NCBI GenBank assembly: GCA_046262355.1
Contig: JBHEMX010000017.1
Coordinates: forward strand, 1 to 50,957
From: DATADD01 sp046262355
GTDB taxonomy: Bacteria > Actinomycetota > CADDZG01 > WHSQ01
Direction of reading: 5' to 3'
DNA length: 50,957 nt
The notes below the pieces were generated by a model. The model was not told the DNA's origin, did not search any database, and saw only the letters and a list, made by a program, of their open reading frames with translations. Of the stretch, positions 25,545 through 34,543 are shown piece by piece. Numbering within the stretch: the stretch's first letter is position 1; each line of letters starts with the position of its first letter. A program made the position numbers and the translations under genes.

Positions 25545-25549
25545 GCTTC

Positions 25550-26644
25550 ATGGCCTCGGACCACTACGCCACGCTCGGCGTCGCGCGCGACGCAACGCCC
25601 GAGGACATCAAGCGCGCCTACCGCCGGCTCGCTCGTCAACACCATCCCGACGCGAACCGCGAGGACCCGAACGCGGAGGAGCGGTTCAAAGAGGTCACGC
25701 GCGCGTACGAGGTTCTCTCGGACCGGGACAAGCGGCAGCGCTACGACATGTTCGGCGACGAGGGTCCCGGAGCGGGCTTCGGCAACTTCGGCGGCATCTC
25801 GGATCTCTTCGAAACCTTCTTCGGCGGGATGGGCGCACAGGGCGGGCGCGGGAGCGGATCGACGCGCGGCGCGGACGTGCTCGCCGAGGTCGCCCTCACG
25901 CTCGAGGAGGCGGCCACCGGGGTGGAGCGCGAGGTCGAGGTCACCGTCCTCGGCGGATGTGAGGAGTGTGGAGGCAGTGGAGCGGCCCCGGGCACGGCCC
26001 CGACGCGCTGCTCGGAGTGCGGAGGCGCCGGCGAAGTGCGCCACATGCGCCGGACCATGTTCGGCAACATCGTGACCGCGGCGGCGTGCCCTCGCTGCGG
26101 CGGAACTGGCCGGGAGGTCCTCGAGCCCTGCCCCAACTGCGGGGGCCACGGACGGGTAACGGTGAACGAGACGCTCACGGTTCGGATCCCCCCGGGGGTG
26201 GACGACGGCGCCCAGCTGAGGGTCAGCGGTCGCGGCGAGGCGGGCGTGCGAGGCGGCCGCTCGGGCGACCTCTACGTCTCGATCCGCGTCCTTGCCCACG
26301 ACGTCTTCCGGCGCGCCGGCGACGACCTCGGGTGCGAGGTGACGGTGCCGATGACGGTGGCGGCGCTCGGCGGCGTGGTCGAGGTCCCGACCCTCGAGGG
26401 TGCCGAGGAGCTCGAGGTTGCGGCCGGGACGCAGAGCGGCGAGGTCATCCGGCGCAGGGGGCAGGGTATGCCGCGCCTCGACGGCCGCGGGCGCGGGGAG
26501 CTCGTCGTGCTTCTGCGGGTCGAGACGCCGAGCGACCTCACGGAGGAGCAGGCGGAGCTCCTGCGCCGCGTGGCGGACCTGCGTGGCGAGGCGACCGGTC
26601 AGAAGGGCGGCCTCTTCGACAGGATCAAGGAGGCGTTCCAGTAG
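25550..26644 (+). CDS. dnaJ: chaperone DnaJ
   Basis: 364 residues. J domain with HPD at 32-34 (ARQHHPDANRED), a Gly/Phe-rich stretch (GFGNFGGISDLFETFFGG), four intact CxxCxGxG zinc repeats (CEECGGSG, CSECGGAG, CPRCGGTG, CPNCGGHG) and the two beta-barrel substrate domains. It stimulates DnaK ATPase and presents unfolded clients. Lying in the hrcA transcript, it should be heat-induced under CIRCE control. Confidence 0.97.
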   Translation: MASDHYATLGVARDATPEDIKRAYRRLARQHHPDANREDPNAEERFKEVTRAYEVLSDRDKRQRYDMFGDEGPGAGFGNFGGISDLFETFFGGMGAQGGRGSGSTRGADVLAEVALTLEEAATGVEREVEVTVLGGCEECGGSGAAPGTAPTRCSECGGAGEVRHMRRTMFGNIVTAAACPRCGGTGREVLEPCPNCGGHGRVTVNETLTVRIPPGVDDGAQLRVSGRGEAGVRGGRSGDLYVSIRVLAHDVFRRAGDDLGCEVTVPMTVAALGGVVEVPTLEGAEELEVAAGTQSGEVIRRRGQGMPRLDGRGRGELVVLLRVETPSDLTEEQAELLRRVADLRGEATGQKGGLFDRIKEAFQ

Positions 26645-26671
26645 CCGGTAGCGCTCCCGCCACGCGGCTCG

Positions 26672-27416
26672 GTGAGCGTCGCTGAGCTCCGCCCCGTGGC
26701 TCTTCGCTCCGGCCGAGGCCTGGCGGGAGTCCTCGATCCTTCTGGCGCCCGACGAAGCGCACCATGCGAAGCGCGTGCTGAGGCTCGGCGCCGGAGCCGT
26801 GGTCTTCGTCACGGATGGCGACGGTCGTGTGGCGCGCGGCACCATCGTGGGAGACGATGCCGGACGGGTTGCGGCCCCGACCGCCGCACGACGTCGCCAC
26901 GAGAGACCCCTCCCAGAGATCACCGTGTTCCAGGGCGCGGCCAAGGGCGCCAAGCTGGACCACGTGACCGAGCGCCTCGCGCAGCTCGGCGTGGCGGACC
27001 TGCGGGTGTTTCACTCGCGGCGCGCCGTGGTCCGCTGGGATCGGCGCAAACGTGAGCTCCTCGACGAGCGGTGGCGCGCCGTAGCGCGCTCTGCCGCCAA
27101 GCAGTCCCGCAGTCCCTTCGTGATGTCCACTGCGCGACCCATGACGTGGGAGGAGCTCGTGAGCTCCGTCGCCGAGCACGAGCGCGTTCTCGTTGCGTGG
27201 GAGAAGGCGACCAAACGCCTGCGCGAGGCGTTGGCCGACGCCGCGCGCGTGGCGCTCGTGGTCGGTCCCGAGGGAGGACTGGAAGACGCGGAGACGCGCG
27301 CGCTCGAGGCGGTCGGGGCGAGCATCGTCTCGCTCGGAGGGCCCATCTTGAGGACGGAGGATGCTGCGGTCGTGGCGGCCTCTGCGATCCTCTATCGCTA
27401 CGGGATCATCGGGTAG
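26672..27416 (+). CDS. rsmE: 16S rRNA m3U1498 methyltransferase RsmE, with an apparent 1-nt frameshift near the start
   Basis: The body matches RsmE: an N-terminal PUA-like barrel, then a SPOUT knot with WEKATKRL, ALVVGPEGGLEDAE and SLGGPILRTEDAAVVAASAILYR. The family start PWLFAPAEAWRESSILLAPDEAHHAKRVLRLG is present but in a frame without ATG, GTG or TTG after its stop at 26673. A GTG at 26672 opens the neighbouring frame (VSVAELRP) and would join it if one C of the CCCC run at 26692-26695 were removed. Either a sequence error, a CTG start at 26682, or a real lesion. The C-terminal catalytic part is intact. Follows dnaJ as in many bacteria. Confidence 0.8.
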
Positions 27417-27419
27417 GTT
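27414..27419 (+). promoter_or_regulatory. -10-like box before mtaB
   Basis: TAGGTT ends 7 nt before the mtaB ATG, matching the leaderless spacing seen at other genes, with no ribosome site between. Its first three bases are also the rsmE stop codon, so the match could be chance. Confidence 0.3.
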
Positions 27420-27426
27420 GACCGCC

Positions 27427-28731
27427 ATGCCGCCGCTCGCGAAGGTTGCGTTCACGACGCTCGGCTGCCGCCTGAACCAGGCGGAGTCCGACTCGATGAG
27501 CGACGAGCTGCTGGCGCGCGGGCTGCAGCGCGCCGAGGCCGGCGACGATCCCGATCTCGTCGTGGTCAACACCTGCACGGTCACGCGCGAAGCAACGAAG
27601 GCGTCGCGCACGGCGATCCGGCGCGCCGTACGATCCCATCCGCGGGCAAAGGTCGTCGTGATCGGCTGCTACGCGGTCTCCGACGCCGAGGAGGTCGCCG
27701 CGATCGACGGCGTCGACGCCGTCTTGAACAACGACGACAAAGAGCGTTTCGTGGACGCCCTCGCCTCGGCCCCGCGAACCGCGCCGCTGTTGCAGATCGA
27801 GCGGCCACGCTCGGCGGCCGCACCGCCGCTGGGAACGCGCAGTGTGCGCGCCAACCTCAAGGTGCAGACCGGTTGCGATGAGTGGTGCACCTTCTGCATC
27901 ATCCCGACCACGCGCGGAGCGTTGAGATCGCGCGACGAAGAGCTTCTGGTGCAAGAGGCGCGCGCCAAGGTGACGGGCGGTGCGCGCGAGCTCGTGCTCA
28001 CCGGCGTGCACCTGGGGAAGTACGCCTACGACAAGGGCGGAGACGAGCGGGATCTGGTCCGGCTCTTCGGGCGCTTGCTCGACATCGACGGTTTGCGCCG
28101 TGTGCGCCTATCCTCCATCCTCTCTCGTCACCTCACCGGGGAGGTCGTGCGATTCATCGCGGCCGAGCCGAGGATGTGCAGATACCTCCACGTCCCGCTG
28201 CAGGCGGGCGACGATCGGGTTCTGAGCGCGATGCACCGGCCCTACTCGATCGACGAGTACGTCTCCTCTGTGCAGCGGGCGCGCCACATGATCCCCGACC
28301 TCGCGCTGGCGACGGACGTCATCGTCGGCTTCCCGGGGGAGTCCGACGCCGCGTTCGAGGCGACCCTCGAGGTCGTAAGACAGATCGGCTTCTGCAAGCT
28401 GCATGTCTTTCGCTATTCGGCGCGCCCGGGCACCGCCGCGGCGGGCATGAGGGACACGGTGGCGCCTGAGCTTCGCAAGGAGCGATCCAAGCGCCTCATC
28501 GCCCTGGGCAACGAGCTGCGCACGCGCTGGCTGAACGAGCACCTCGGGCGCAGGCTGGAGGTCCTCGTCGAGGACGAGAGGATCGTGGATGGTGTCGCCG
28601 TCTGTTCCGGCCAGACGAGCGACTTCGCCCGTGTCTGGTTCGAGGGCCGGGGGCTGTTGGGCCGCATGGTCCAGGTCGAGGGCAAACGCATCCGAGCCGA
28701 CGGCATCGAGGGACGCGCGCCAGGAGGTTGA
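27427..28731 (+). CDS. mtaB: tRNA (N6-threonylcarbamoyladenosine-37)-methylthiotransferase MtaB
   Basis: 434 residues. N-terminal UPF0004 domain with cluster cysteines 14, 50 and 81 (TLGCRLNQAES, NTCTVT, IGCYAV); radical-SAM motif Cys150-x3-Cys154-x2-Cys157 (TGCDEWCTFC); and a C-terminal TRAM-like domain. The NQAES form marks MtaB rather than MiaB or RimO. It adds a methylthio group to t6A37 of tRNAs reading ANN codons. It lies between rsmE and a HIT gene. Confidence 0.93.
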   Translation: MPPLAKVAFTTLGCRLNQAESDSMSDELLARGLQRAEAGDDPDLVVVNTCTVTREATKASRTAIRRAVRSHPRAKVVVIGCYAVSDAEEVAAIDGVDAVLNNDDKERFVDALASAPRTAPLLQIERPRSAAAPPLGTRSVRANLKVQTGCDEWCTFCIIPTTRGALRSRDEELLVQEARAKVTGGARELVLTGVHLGKYAYDKGGDERDLVRLFGRLLDIDGLRRVRLSSILSRHLTGEVVRFIAAEPRMCRYLHVPLQAGDDRVLSAMHRPYSIDEYVSSVQRARHMIPDLALATDVIVGFPGESDAAFEATLEVVRQIGFCKLHVFRYSARPGTAAAGMRDTVAPELRKERSKRLIALGNELRTRWLNEHLGRRLEVLVEDERIVDGVAVCSGQTSDFARVWFEGRGLLGRMVQVEGKRIRADGIEGRAPGG

Positions 28732-28733
28732 TG

Positions 28734-29075
28734 ATGCCCGATTGTCTTTTCTGCAGGATCGCGCAGGGAGAGCTCGATTCCGACATCGTGCATTCCTCGG
28801 AAGAGGTGATCGCGTTCCGAGACATCAACCCGGCGGCGCCGACGCATGTCCTCATCGTGCCCAAGCGCCACATAGCGTCCGCCGCCGAACTCGCCCGGAG
28901 CGACGGAGAGCTGCTGGCGAAGATCTTCGAGATCGTGAGCGAGATCGCCACGCAGGAGGGTCTCGACGGCGGCTACCGCGTGGTGACCAACGTGGGTCCC
29001 GATGCCGGCCAGAGCGTGCATCACCTGCACCTCCACCTCATCGGTGGCCGCCACATGTCGTGGCCACCGGGCTGA
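28734..29075 (+). CDS. HIT-family nucleotide-binding protein
   Basis: 113 residues, the Hint/PKCI branch. CLFCRIAQGE near the start, FRDINPAAPTHVLIVPKRHI in the middle, and the histidine triad VHHLHLHLIGGRHMSWPPG at the end. The second ATG at 28734 is chosen because it sits 6 nt after AGGAGG. Hint proteins hydrolyse purine nucleotide phosphoramidates such as AMP-lysine. Probably co-transcribed with mtaB, whose stop lies 3-5 nt upstream. Confidence 0.93.
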   Translation: MPDCLFCRIAQGELDSDIVHSSEEVIAFRDINPAAPTHVLIVPKRHIASAAELARSDGELLAKIFEIVSEIATQEGLDGGYRVVTNVGPDAGQSVHHLHLHLIGGRHMSWPPG

Positions 29076-29135
29076 CCGCGGCACCGAGGGCCGCCGCGTC
29101 GTCGCCCCTCCGGCGGGTACACTGAGGCAGCTTCT

Positions 29136-30122
29136 ATGCTCACGACTACTCAGGTGAAGATCCTGGTTCCCGGCCGCCACGACATGGTGCGGCTCCTGGG
29201 AGCCAGGGATGAGCTCCTCAAGATCATCGAAGGTGCGTTCTCCACGCACATCGTCGCCCGCGGCAACGAGATCACGATCTCAGGGGAGGCGAGCGAGACC
29301 GAGCGGGTCGCGAACCTGTTCCAGGAGCTGATCACGCTGCTCGACCAGGGTCACATGCTGACCGCCGACGCGGTCGGCAGATCGATCGACATCGTCAAGG
29401 CCGAGGACGACGCCAAGCCCTCCAAGGTCTTCGGCGACGACGTCGTCACGACGCATACGGGCAAGCCGATACGTCCGAAGACGGTCGGGCAGAAGCGCTA
29501 CGTGGACGCGATCCGCAACAACACGATCGTGCTCGGCATAGGTCCCGCGGGCAGCGGCAAAACGTACCTTGCGGTCGCGCTCGCGATACGCGCGCTCAGG
29601 CAGGGTGACGTGTCACGCATCGTCTTGACCCGTCCCGCCGTCGAGGCAGGGGAGCGTCTGGGGTTCTTGCCCGGCGATCTCGCCGCGAAGATCGACCCCT
29701 ACCTCAAGCCTCTGTACGACGCACTCTACGAGATGCTCGAGCCCGACACCTTCCACCGCTACGTGGAACAGGGCACGGTCGAGATCGCGCCGCTCGCGTT
29801 CATGCGCGGGCGCACCCTCAACGATGCCTTCATCATCCTGGATGAGGCTCAGAACACGACCCCGGAGCAGATGAAGATGTTTCTGACGCGCCTCGGCTTC
29901 GGATCCAAGGCGGTTGTGACCGGAGACGTGACTCAGATAGACCTTCCGACCGGTGCGCGCTCGGGTCTCATCGTCGTGGAGGAGATCCTGACGGGCATAG
30001 CGGGCGTCGACTTCACGCATCTCGACGCACGCGATGTCGTGCGGCACAAGATCGTCCAGGACATCGTAGAAGCCTATCGCGTCTACTCCGAGGTCGCCAA
30101 GGCGACGGCCTCGAGCAAGTAG
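29136..30122 (+). CDS. phoH: PhoH-like ATPase (PhoH/YbeZ family)
   Basis: 328 residues. Walker A GPAGSGKT at 136-143, Walker B AFIILDEAQN at about 230, and the family string LTRPAVEAGERLGFLPGDLAAKIDPYLKPLYDAL. An N-terminal KH-like part (residues 1-80) suggests RNA binding. In this operon setting with ybeY it likely takes part in rRNA processing or RNA quality control, as proposed for YbeZ. A TACACT box at 29118-29123 may be its own -10. Confidence 0.94.
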   Translation: MLTTTQVKILVPGRHDMVRLLGARDELLKIIEGAFSTHIVARGNEITISGEASETERVANLFQELITLLDQGHMLTADAVGRSIDIVKAEDDAKPSKVFGDDVVTTHTGKPIRPKTVGQKRYVDAIRNNTIVLGIGPAGSGKTYLAVALAIRALRQGDVSRIVLTRPAVEAGERLGFLPGDLAAKIDPYLKPLYDALYEMLEPDTFHRYVEQGTVEIAPLAFMRGRTLNDAFIILDEAQNTTPEQMKMFLTRLGFGSKAVVTGDVTQIDLPTGARSGLIVVEEILTGIAGVDFTHLDARDVVRHKIVQDIVEAYRVYSEVAKATASSK

Positions 30123-30129
30123 TTCAGAC

Positions 30130-30564
30130 ATGGAGGTCTTCGTCGCCAACGAACAGGACGTCCCCGTAGACGAGGAGCGGTTGTCCGCCCTCGCCCGGCA
30201 CATGCTCTCAGCCGAAAAGGTCGACGGGGATGCCGAGCTCTCGGTGCTGCTCGTGACGCAGGAGCACATGCGACGGCTGAACGCGCGCTTCGCGGGCGAG
30301 GACCACGTCACCGATGTGCTCGCCTTCCCGATGATGGAGGACGAGGAGGAGTCTCTTCTGCTCGGCGACGTCGTGATATGTCCGCGCGTGGCGAGCCGCA
30401 ACGCGACCGCGATGGGCCATGCCGTAGCCCGGGAGCTCGATGTCATCCTCGTTCACGGCACGCTGCACCTTCTCGGTTACGACCACCAAGGCAACGAGGA
30501 CAAGACGGCGATGGACGCGCGCCTCAAGGAGCTGCTCGACTCCTTCAAACCCACACGGGTATGA
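30130..30564 (+). CDS. ybeY: endoribonuclease/rRNA maturation factor YbeY
   Basis: 144 residues with the zinc motif HGTLHLLGYDH near the C-terminus and the family string VTDVLAFPM. YbeY works in 16S rRNA 3'-end maturation and ribosome quality control. It follows phoH by 7 nt and overlaps the next start (ATGA), so translation is probably coupled along the unit. Confidence 0.96.
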   Translation: MEVFVANEQDVPVDEERLSALARHMLSAEKVDGDAELSVLLVTQEHMRRLNARFAGEDHVTDVLAFPMMEDEEESLLLGDVVICPRVASRNATAMGHAVARELDVILVHGTLHLLGYDHQGNEDKTAMDARLKELLDSFKPTRV

Positions 30565-31841
30565 GCGCGGGCCCTTCGATCGCGGTCGTCGTCCTCCTGC
30601 TCTTGGTCGCCGCGTTCGCGGCGATGGCCGAAACGGCCATCACGCGCGTCAATCGCGTCAAGGCTCACCACATGAGCCAGGAGAAGAGGAAGAACGCGGA
30701 CTTCCTCGTGAGGATCGTCGAGGATCCCGCACCGTTCCTCAACGTCGTCTTGCTCATCACGTTGCTGGCGCATCTGTCGGGCACCGCTATCGCTACGGGC
30801 GTCGCGATCTCCTACTTCGGGAGGGCCGGTGAGGCGATCGCCGCGGCGGCCATGACGTTCGTCATCTTCGTCTTCGCGGAGGTATCGCCCAAGACCTTCA
30901 CCGTCCAGCACACCGAACGGGCCGCGCTGCTCGTGGCCAAGCCGGTGTTCTACCTCGGCCGTGTTCTCCAGCCCCTCGGCAAGGCGCTCATCTCGATCTC
31001 CAATGTGGCCATGGTCGTGCTGCCGGGACGTGGGATGCCGAAGGGGCCGTTCATCACCGAAGAGGAGATCCGCCACATGGTCGACGTCGCCGAGGAAGAA
31101 GAGGAGATCGAGGAGGAGGAGCGCGAGCTGATCCACTCGGTGTTCGAGTTCGGCGACACGGTCGTGCGTGAGGTCATGGTGCCGCGCACCGACATGATTG
31201 CCATCCGCGCCGGCGCGTCGCTCGACGAGGCGCTCGAGACGATCGTGAAGGCCGGATACTCACGCATACCCATATACGAGGGTGACACGGACAATATCGT
31301 CGGCGTCCTCTACGCCAAGGACCTTCTCCGGAGGACGTCGCTGGCGCGCAGCCGAGACAAGGCTGTGTCGTTGGGACGAGCACCGCTGTTTGTACCCGAA
31401 CAGAAGAAGGTCGCCGAGTTGCTGCGCGAGATGCAGCAGCGGCGAGTGCACATGGCGATCGTCGTCGACGAGTACGGGGGCACGGCCGGCCTCGTGACGA
31501 TCGAGGATCTGATCGAAGAGATCGTCGGTGAGATCGTGGACGAGTACGATCAGGAGGAGCCGCTGGTCGAGCCGATCGATGAGTCGACGATGCGCGTCGA
31601 CGCAAAGATGCCGATCGACGAGGTCAACGAGCTCTTCGCAGTCGAGCTTCCGCATGATGAATGGGACACGGTCGGGGGGCTCGTGTTCGGGCTCACGGGA
31701 CGCGTCCCGGCCACGGGCGAGGCCGTGCGCCTCGATTCGCTCGAGTTCCGCACGGAGCGGGTCACCGGCCGCCGCATCCAGAAGGTGCTGATCACCAAGC
31801 TGCCGCCCGAAGCCGAGAGCGCGCAAGCCGCCCATGGCTAG
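30561..31841 (+). CDS. CNNM/CorC (HlyC) family membrane protein
   Basis: 426 residues. N-terminal DUF21 transmembrane domain (about 1-150) opening with AVVVLLLLVAAFAAMAETAITRVNRVKA, then a very acidic stretch (DVAEEEEEIEEEERE), two CBS domains (VMVPRTDMIAI..., AIVVDEYGGTAGLVTIEDLIEEIVGEI) and a C-terminal CorC_HlyC domain. Family members move or regulate Mg2+ or Co2+. Its position between ybeY and era is a widespread arrangement. Two further paralogs lie at 35-38 kb. Confidence 0.93.
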   Translation: MSAGPSIAVVVLLLLVAAFAAMAETAITRVNRVKAHHMSQEKRKNADFLVRIVEDPAPFLNVVLLITLLAHLSGTAIATGVAISYFGRAGEAIAAAAMTFVIFVFAEVSPKTFTVQHTERAALLVAKPVFYLGRVLQPLGKALISISNVAMVVLPGRGMPKGPFITEEEIRHMVDVAEEEEEIEEEERELIHSVFEFGDTVVREVMVPRTDMIAIRAGASLDEALETIVKAGYSRIPIYEGDTDNIVGVLYAKDLLRRTSLARSRDKAVSLGRAPLFVPEQKKVAELLREMQQRRVHMAIVVDEYGGTAGLVTIEDLIEEIVGEIVDEYDQEEPLVEPIDESTMRVDAKMPIDEVNELFAVELPHDEWDTVGGLVFGLTGRVPATGEAVRLDSLEFRTERVTGRRIQKVLITKLPPEAESAQAAHG

Positions 31842-32766
31842 CGGCGAGGTCCCGTTCGAGCAGACGAGCGCCGAGGGCTTCAGGTCCGGCTTCGTGGCGG
31901 TGGTCGGGCGGCCCAATGTCGGCAAGTCGTCGCTCGTCAACGCCCTGGTGGGCACCAAGGGGGCGATCACCTCGGACAAGCCGCAGACGACCCGCAGCGC
32001 CATCCGCGGCGTTCTCGACGTGCCCGGCGCGCAGATCGTCTTCGTCGACACCCCCGGCTACCACAAGCCCCGAACGCTGCTGGGTGAGCGCCTCAACGAC
32101 CTCGTGCGCGCCGCGTGGTCGGACGTGGAGGTGGCTCTGCTGGTCCTGGATGGACATGCCGGACTAGGACGCGGGGACGAGCGCGTGGCCGCCGACCTCC
32201 GAGCTGCGGCGCGCCCCACGTTCTGTGTGGTCAACAAGATCGACCTCATGCGCCGCGAGCAGCTGATCGCGGCACTCGCGACGGCATCGCGCTTGGGAGA
32301 CTTCGAGGAGTTCGTCCCGCTCTCGGCCCGCACCGGCGAAGGCGTCGACCTGCTCGAGGACCTGATCCTCGGGCGCATGCCGCAGGGCCCGATGTACTAC
32401 CCCGAGGGCACGCGCACCGACCAGCCACCTCCGGTCTTCGTCGCCGAGCTCGTGCGCGAGAAGCTGCTGGCTCGCATGCACGAAGAGGTGCCCCACTCGA
32501 TCGCGGTGGTCACCGACGAGTACGAGGAACGCGACGACGGGATGCTCGAGATCCGTGCCCACGTCTTCGTCGAACGCGAGTCGCAGAAGGGCATCGTCAT
32601 CGGCAAGGGCGGAACGACGCTCAAGGCGGTCGGAACCGAGGCGCGCCACGAGATCGAGTTGCTGTTCGGTCGCCGCGTCTTCATCGAGCTGCGCGTCAAG
32701 GTCGAGCGCGAGTGGCAGAGGCGCGCTTACGCCCTCGAGCGGCTGGGCCTTGGAGGCGGGCCCTAG
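31834..32766 (+). CDS. era: GTPase Era
   Basis: 310 residues. G1 GRPNVGKSS at 25-33, switch KPQTTR, G3 DTPGYHKP, G4 NKID, and a C-terminal KH domain (AHVFVERESQKGIVIGKGGTTLKAVGTEARHEIELLFG). Era binds the 3' end of 16S rRNA and guides 30S assembly. It overlaps the CNNM gene by 8 nt, and with YbeY upstream the unit covers 16S 3'-end maturation. Confidence 0.97.
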   Translation: MASGEVPFEQTSAEGFRSGFVAVVGRPNVGKSSLVNALVGTKGAITSDKPQTTRSAIRGVLDVPGAQIVFVDTPGYHKPRTLLGERLNDLVRAAWSDVEVALLVLDGHAGLGRGDERVAADLRAAARPTFCVVNKIDLMRREQLIAALATASRLGDFEEFVPLSARTGEGVDLLEDLILGRMPQGPMYYPEGTRTDQPPPVFVAELVREKLLARMHEEVPHSIAVVTDEYEERDDGMLEIRAHVFVERESQKGIVIGKGGTTLKAVGTEARHEIELLFGRRVFIELRVKVEREWQRRAYALERLGLGGGP

Positions 32767-32815
32767 CCGGAGACCGTATCCTTCGCCCGACCGCCTCCGA
32801 AGGAGCGAGGGATAC

Positions 32816-33025
32816 ATGCCTCAAGCGACCGTCAAGGCCTACGACTCTTTGACCCGAAGCGGGGTCCTTCTCGCCGATGACGGCATGACTGAGTATCCGA
32901 TCGACCCGGGGGCGATGGACACGAGCATGTTCCGGTTCCTGAGGCCGGGCCAGCGAGTGACCTTCGATATCGTCGAGGAGGCCGGCGACGCCAGGATCCG
33001 CAACCTGCGGATCGGCATCGCCTGA
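32816..33025 (+). CDS. small OB-fold, cold-shock-like protein
   Basis: 69 residues, behind AAGGAG. The layout TVKAYDSLTRSGVLLADDGMTEYPIDPGAMDTSMFRFLRPGQRVTFDIVEE fits a cold-shock OB-fold (short strands, FRFLRPGQRVTF matching the late CSD strand), but the RNP1 aromatic motif KGFGFI is not conserved (TRSGVLLADDG instead). It may bind RNA or be a divergent CspA relative. It sits between era and recO. A TATCCT box at 32777-32782 may give it a separate promoter. Confidence 0.7.
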   Translation: MPQATVKAYDSLTRSGVLLADDGMTEYPIDPGAMDTSMFRFLRPGQRVTFDIVEEAGDARIRNLRIGIA

Positions 33026-33097
33026 GCCGGGCACTGCGTCCGGTCGTGAAGGTCGCATTGACCACTCGGCGCCCACTCGGCGTGGGACGCTAACGGG

Positions 33098-33820
33098 ATG
33101 CCGGGGCTCTACAAGGACGAGGGGATCGTCCTCAAGACGATCAAGCTCGGCGAGGCCGACCGCATCGTCACGCTGTTTACCCGCCAGAATGGCAAGGTAC
33201 GCGCCGTCGCCAAGGGCATCCGCAAGACCAAGAGCCGTTTCGGAGGTCGCTTGGAGCCGTTTACGAGGGTCTCTCTCGTGGTCTACAAGGGCCGCAACCT
33301 CGACACGATCACGGCCGCCGACATTCTCACCTCGTTCAAGGACGTGCGCGACGACTACACCCGGCTCACCGCGGCTGCGACGCTGGCCGAGCTCGTCGAG
33401 AAGATCACCCCCGAGCGGGAACGGGCGTTCTCGACCTACGCGTTGTTGCTGGCGGGCCTCGAAGCGCTTGCTCGCGACGGCGGCCGCACCGTCGTCCCGG
33501 CGTTCCTGGTCAAGCTGCTGTCGCTGTCCGGCTATCACCCGCAACTGCGGGTCTGCGCCGGCTGCGCCCGGCCCGATGTCCTCGGGGGGTTCAGTCCGTC
33601 GATCGGAGGGGCCGTGTGCGGCGCGTGCCGGCGCGAGGACCGCGGGGCGTTCGAGATGGGCCGGGACCGGATCGAGCTGCTGTCGCTGCTGCTGACCTCG
33701 GAGTTCGGCGTCGACGCAGATGCGGCAACCACGTCCGACGTGATCCTCGCGCTGCGCCGCTACGCCGAGTATCACCTCGAGCGCCCGCTCAAGAGCCTGC
33801 AGCTCCTCGCCGTGGGCTAG
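33098..33820 (+). CDS. recO: DNA repair protein RecO
   Basis: 240 residues. N-terminal OB fold (YKDEGIVLKTIKLGEADRIVTLFTRQNGKVRAVAKGIRKTKSRFGGRLEPF) and a C-terminal helical part with a four-Cys zinc site (CAGC ... CGAC). RecO helps RecR load RecA at gapped DNA. 12 nt before uppS, as in many Actinomycetota. Confidence 0.95.
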   Translation: MPGLYKDEGIVLKTIKLGEADRIVTLFTRQNGKVRAVAKGIRKTKSRFGGRLEPFTRVSLVVYKGRNLDTITAADILTSFKDVRDDYTRLTAAATLAELVEKITPERERAFSTYALLLAGLEALARDGGRTVVPAFLVKLLSLSGYHPQLRVCAGCARPDVLGGFSPSIGGAVCGACRREDRGAFEMGRDRIELLSLLLTSEFGVDADAATTSDVILALRRYAEYHLERPLKSLQLLAVG

Positions 33821-33832
33821 GCGGAGCCGCCG

Positions 33833-34495
33833 ATGGACGCGACCCCGGATCGTCTCCCGCGTCACGTCGCGCTGATCATGGACGGCAACGGACGCTGGGC
33901 CGAGGCGCGCGGACTGACGCGCACGCGCGGCCACGAGGCGGGCGAGCGCGCGCTGTTCGACGTCGTCGAGGGTGCGCTCGAAGCGGGTGTCCTCTATCTC
34001 TCGGTGTACGCGTTCTCGACCGAGAACTGGGCCAGACCCTCCGACGAGGTCGAGTTCCTTCTCAGCTTCAACCGGACGCTTCTGCGCCGGCGGCGCGGTG
34101 AGCTCGACGAGCGCGGCGTTCGCATCCGAAGGATCGGACGGCGCGAGGGGGTCCCTCAAGAGGTCCTCGAAGAGTTCGACGCCGCCGAGGCTCTGACCGC
34201 CCACAACGAGCGCATGAACCTGCTCGTGTGCTTCAACTACGGCGGGCGCGCCGAGCTGGAGGAGGCCGCCGAGGCAGGATCGATCCCGGCGAACCTCTAC
34301 GCACCGGATGCCCCCGACGTCGACCTCCTCATCCGGACCTCCGGAGAGAGGCGCCTATCGAACTTCCTGCTGTGGCAATCGGCCTACGCCGAGCTCTATT
34401 TCACCGAGGTGCTGTGGCCCGACTTCGACCGTCATGCGCTCTTCGCCGCACTGCAGGACTACGCGGCGCGGGAGCGGCGCTTCGGAGGTCTTTAG
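33833..34495 (+). CDS. uppS: isoprenyl (undecaprenyl-type) diphosphate synthase
   Basis: 220 residues. The cis-prenyltransferase signature MDGNGRWAEARG (Asp17 at the catalytic site), SVYAFSTENWARP, CFNYGGRAE and LIRTSGERRLSNFLLWQSAYAELYFTEVLWPDF are all present. It makes the lipid carrier for cell-wall precursors. The chain is slightly shorter than E. coli UppS, and product length (C30-C55) cannot be read from the sequence. A weak inverted repeat (GAGTGGGT/ACCCACTC, 34511-34554) lies between it and the convergent channel gene. Confidence 0.95.
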   Translation: MDATPDRLPRHVALIMDGNGRWAEARGLTRTRGHEAGERALFDVVEGALEAGVLYLSVYAFSTENWARPSDEVEFLLSFNRTLLRRRRGELDERGVRIRRIGRREGVPQEVLEEFDAAEALTAHNERMNLLVCFNYGGRAELEEAAEAGSIPANLYAPDAPDVDLLIRTSGERRLSNFLLWQSAYAELYFTEVLWPDFDRHALFAALQDYAARERRFGGL

Positions 34496-34543
34496 AGCCG
34501 CCTCGGCGTCGAGTGGGTCCAGAGCGACCGATATGGCGATCTC

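Noticed and set aside
33061..33084. Short tandem repeat CACTCGGCG before recO
   Set aside because: Two copies of 9 bp only; too short to separate from chance in GC-rich DNA.
33040..33097. TTGACC at 33058 as a -35 for recO
   Set aside because: The nearest -10-like box (TAACGG) is about 27 bp away and 1 nt from the start codon.
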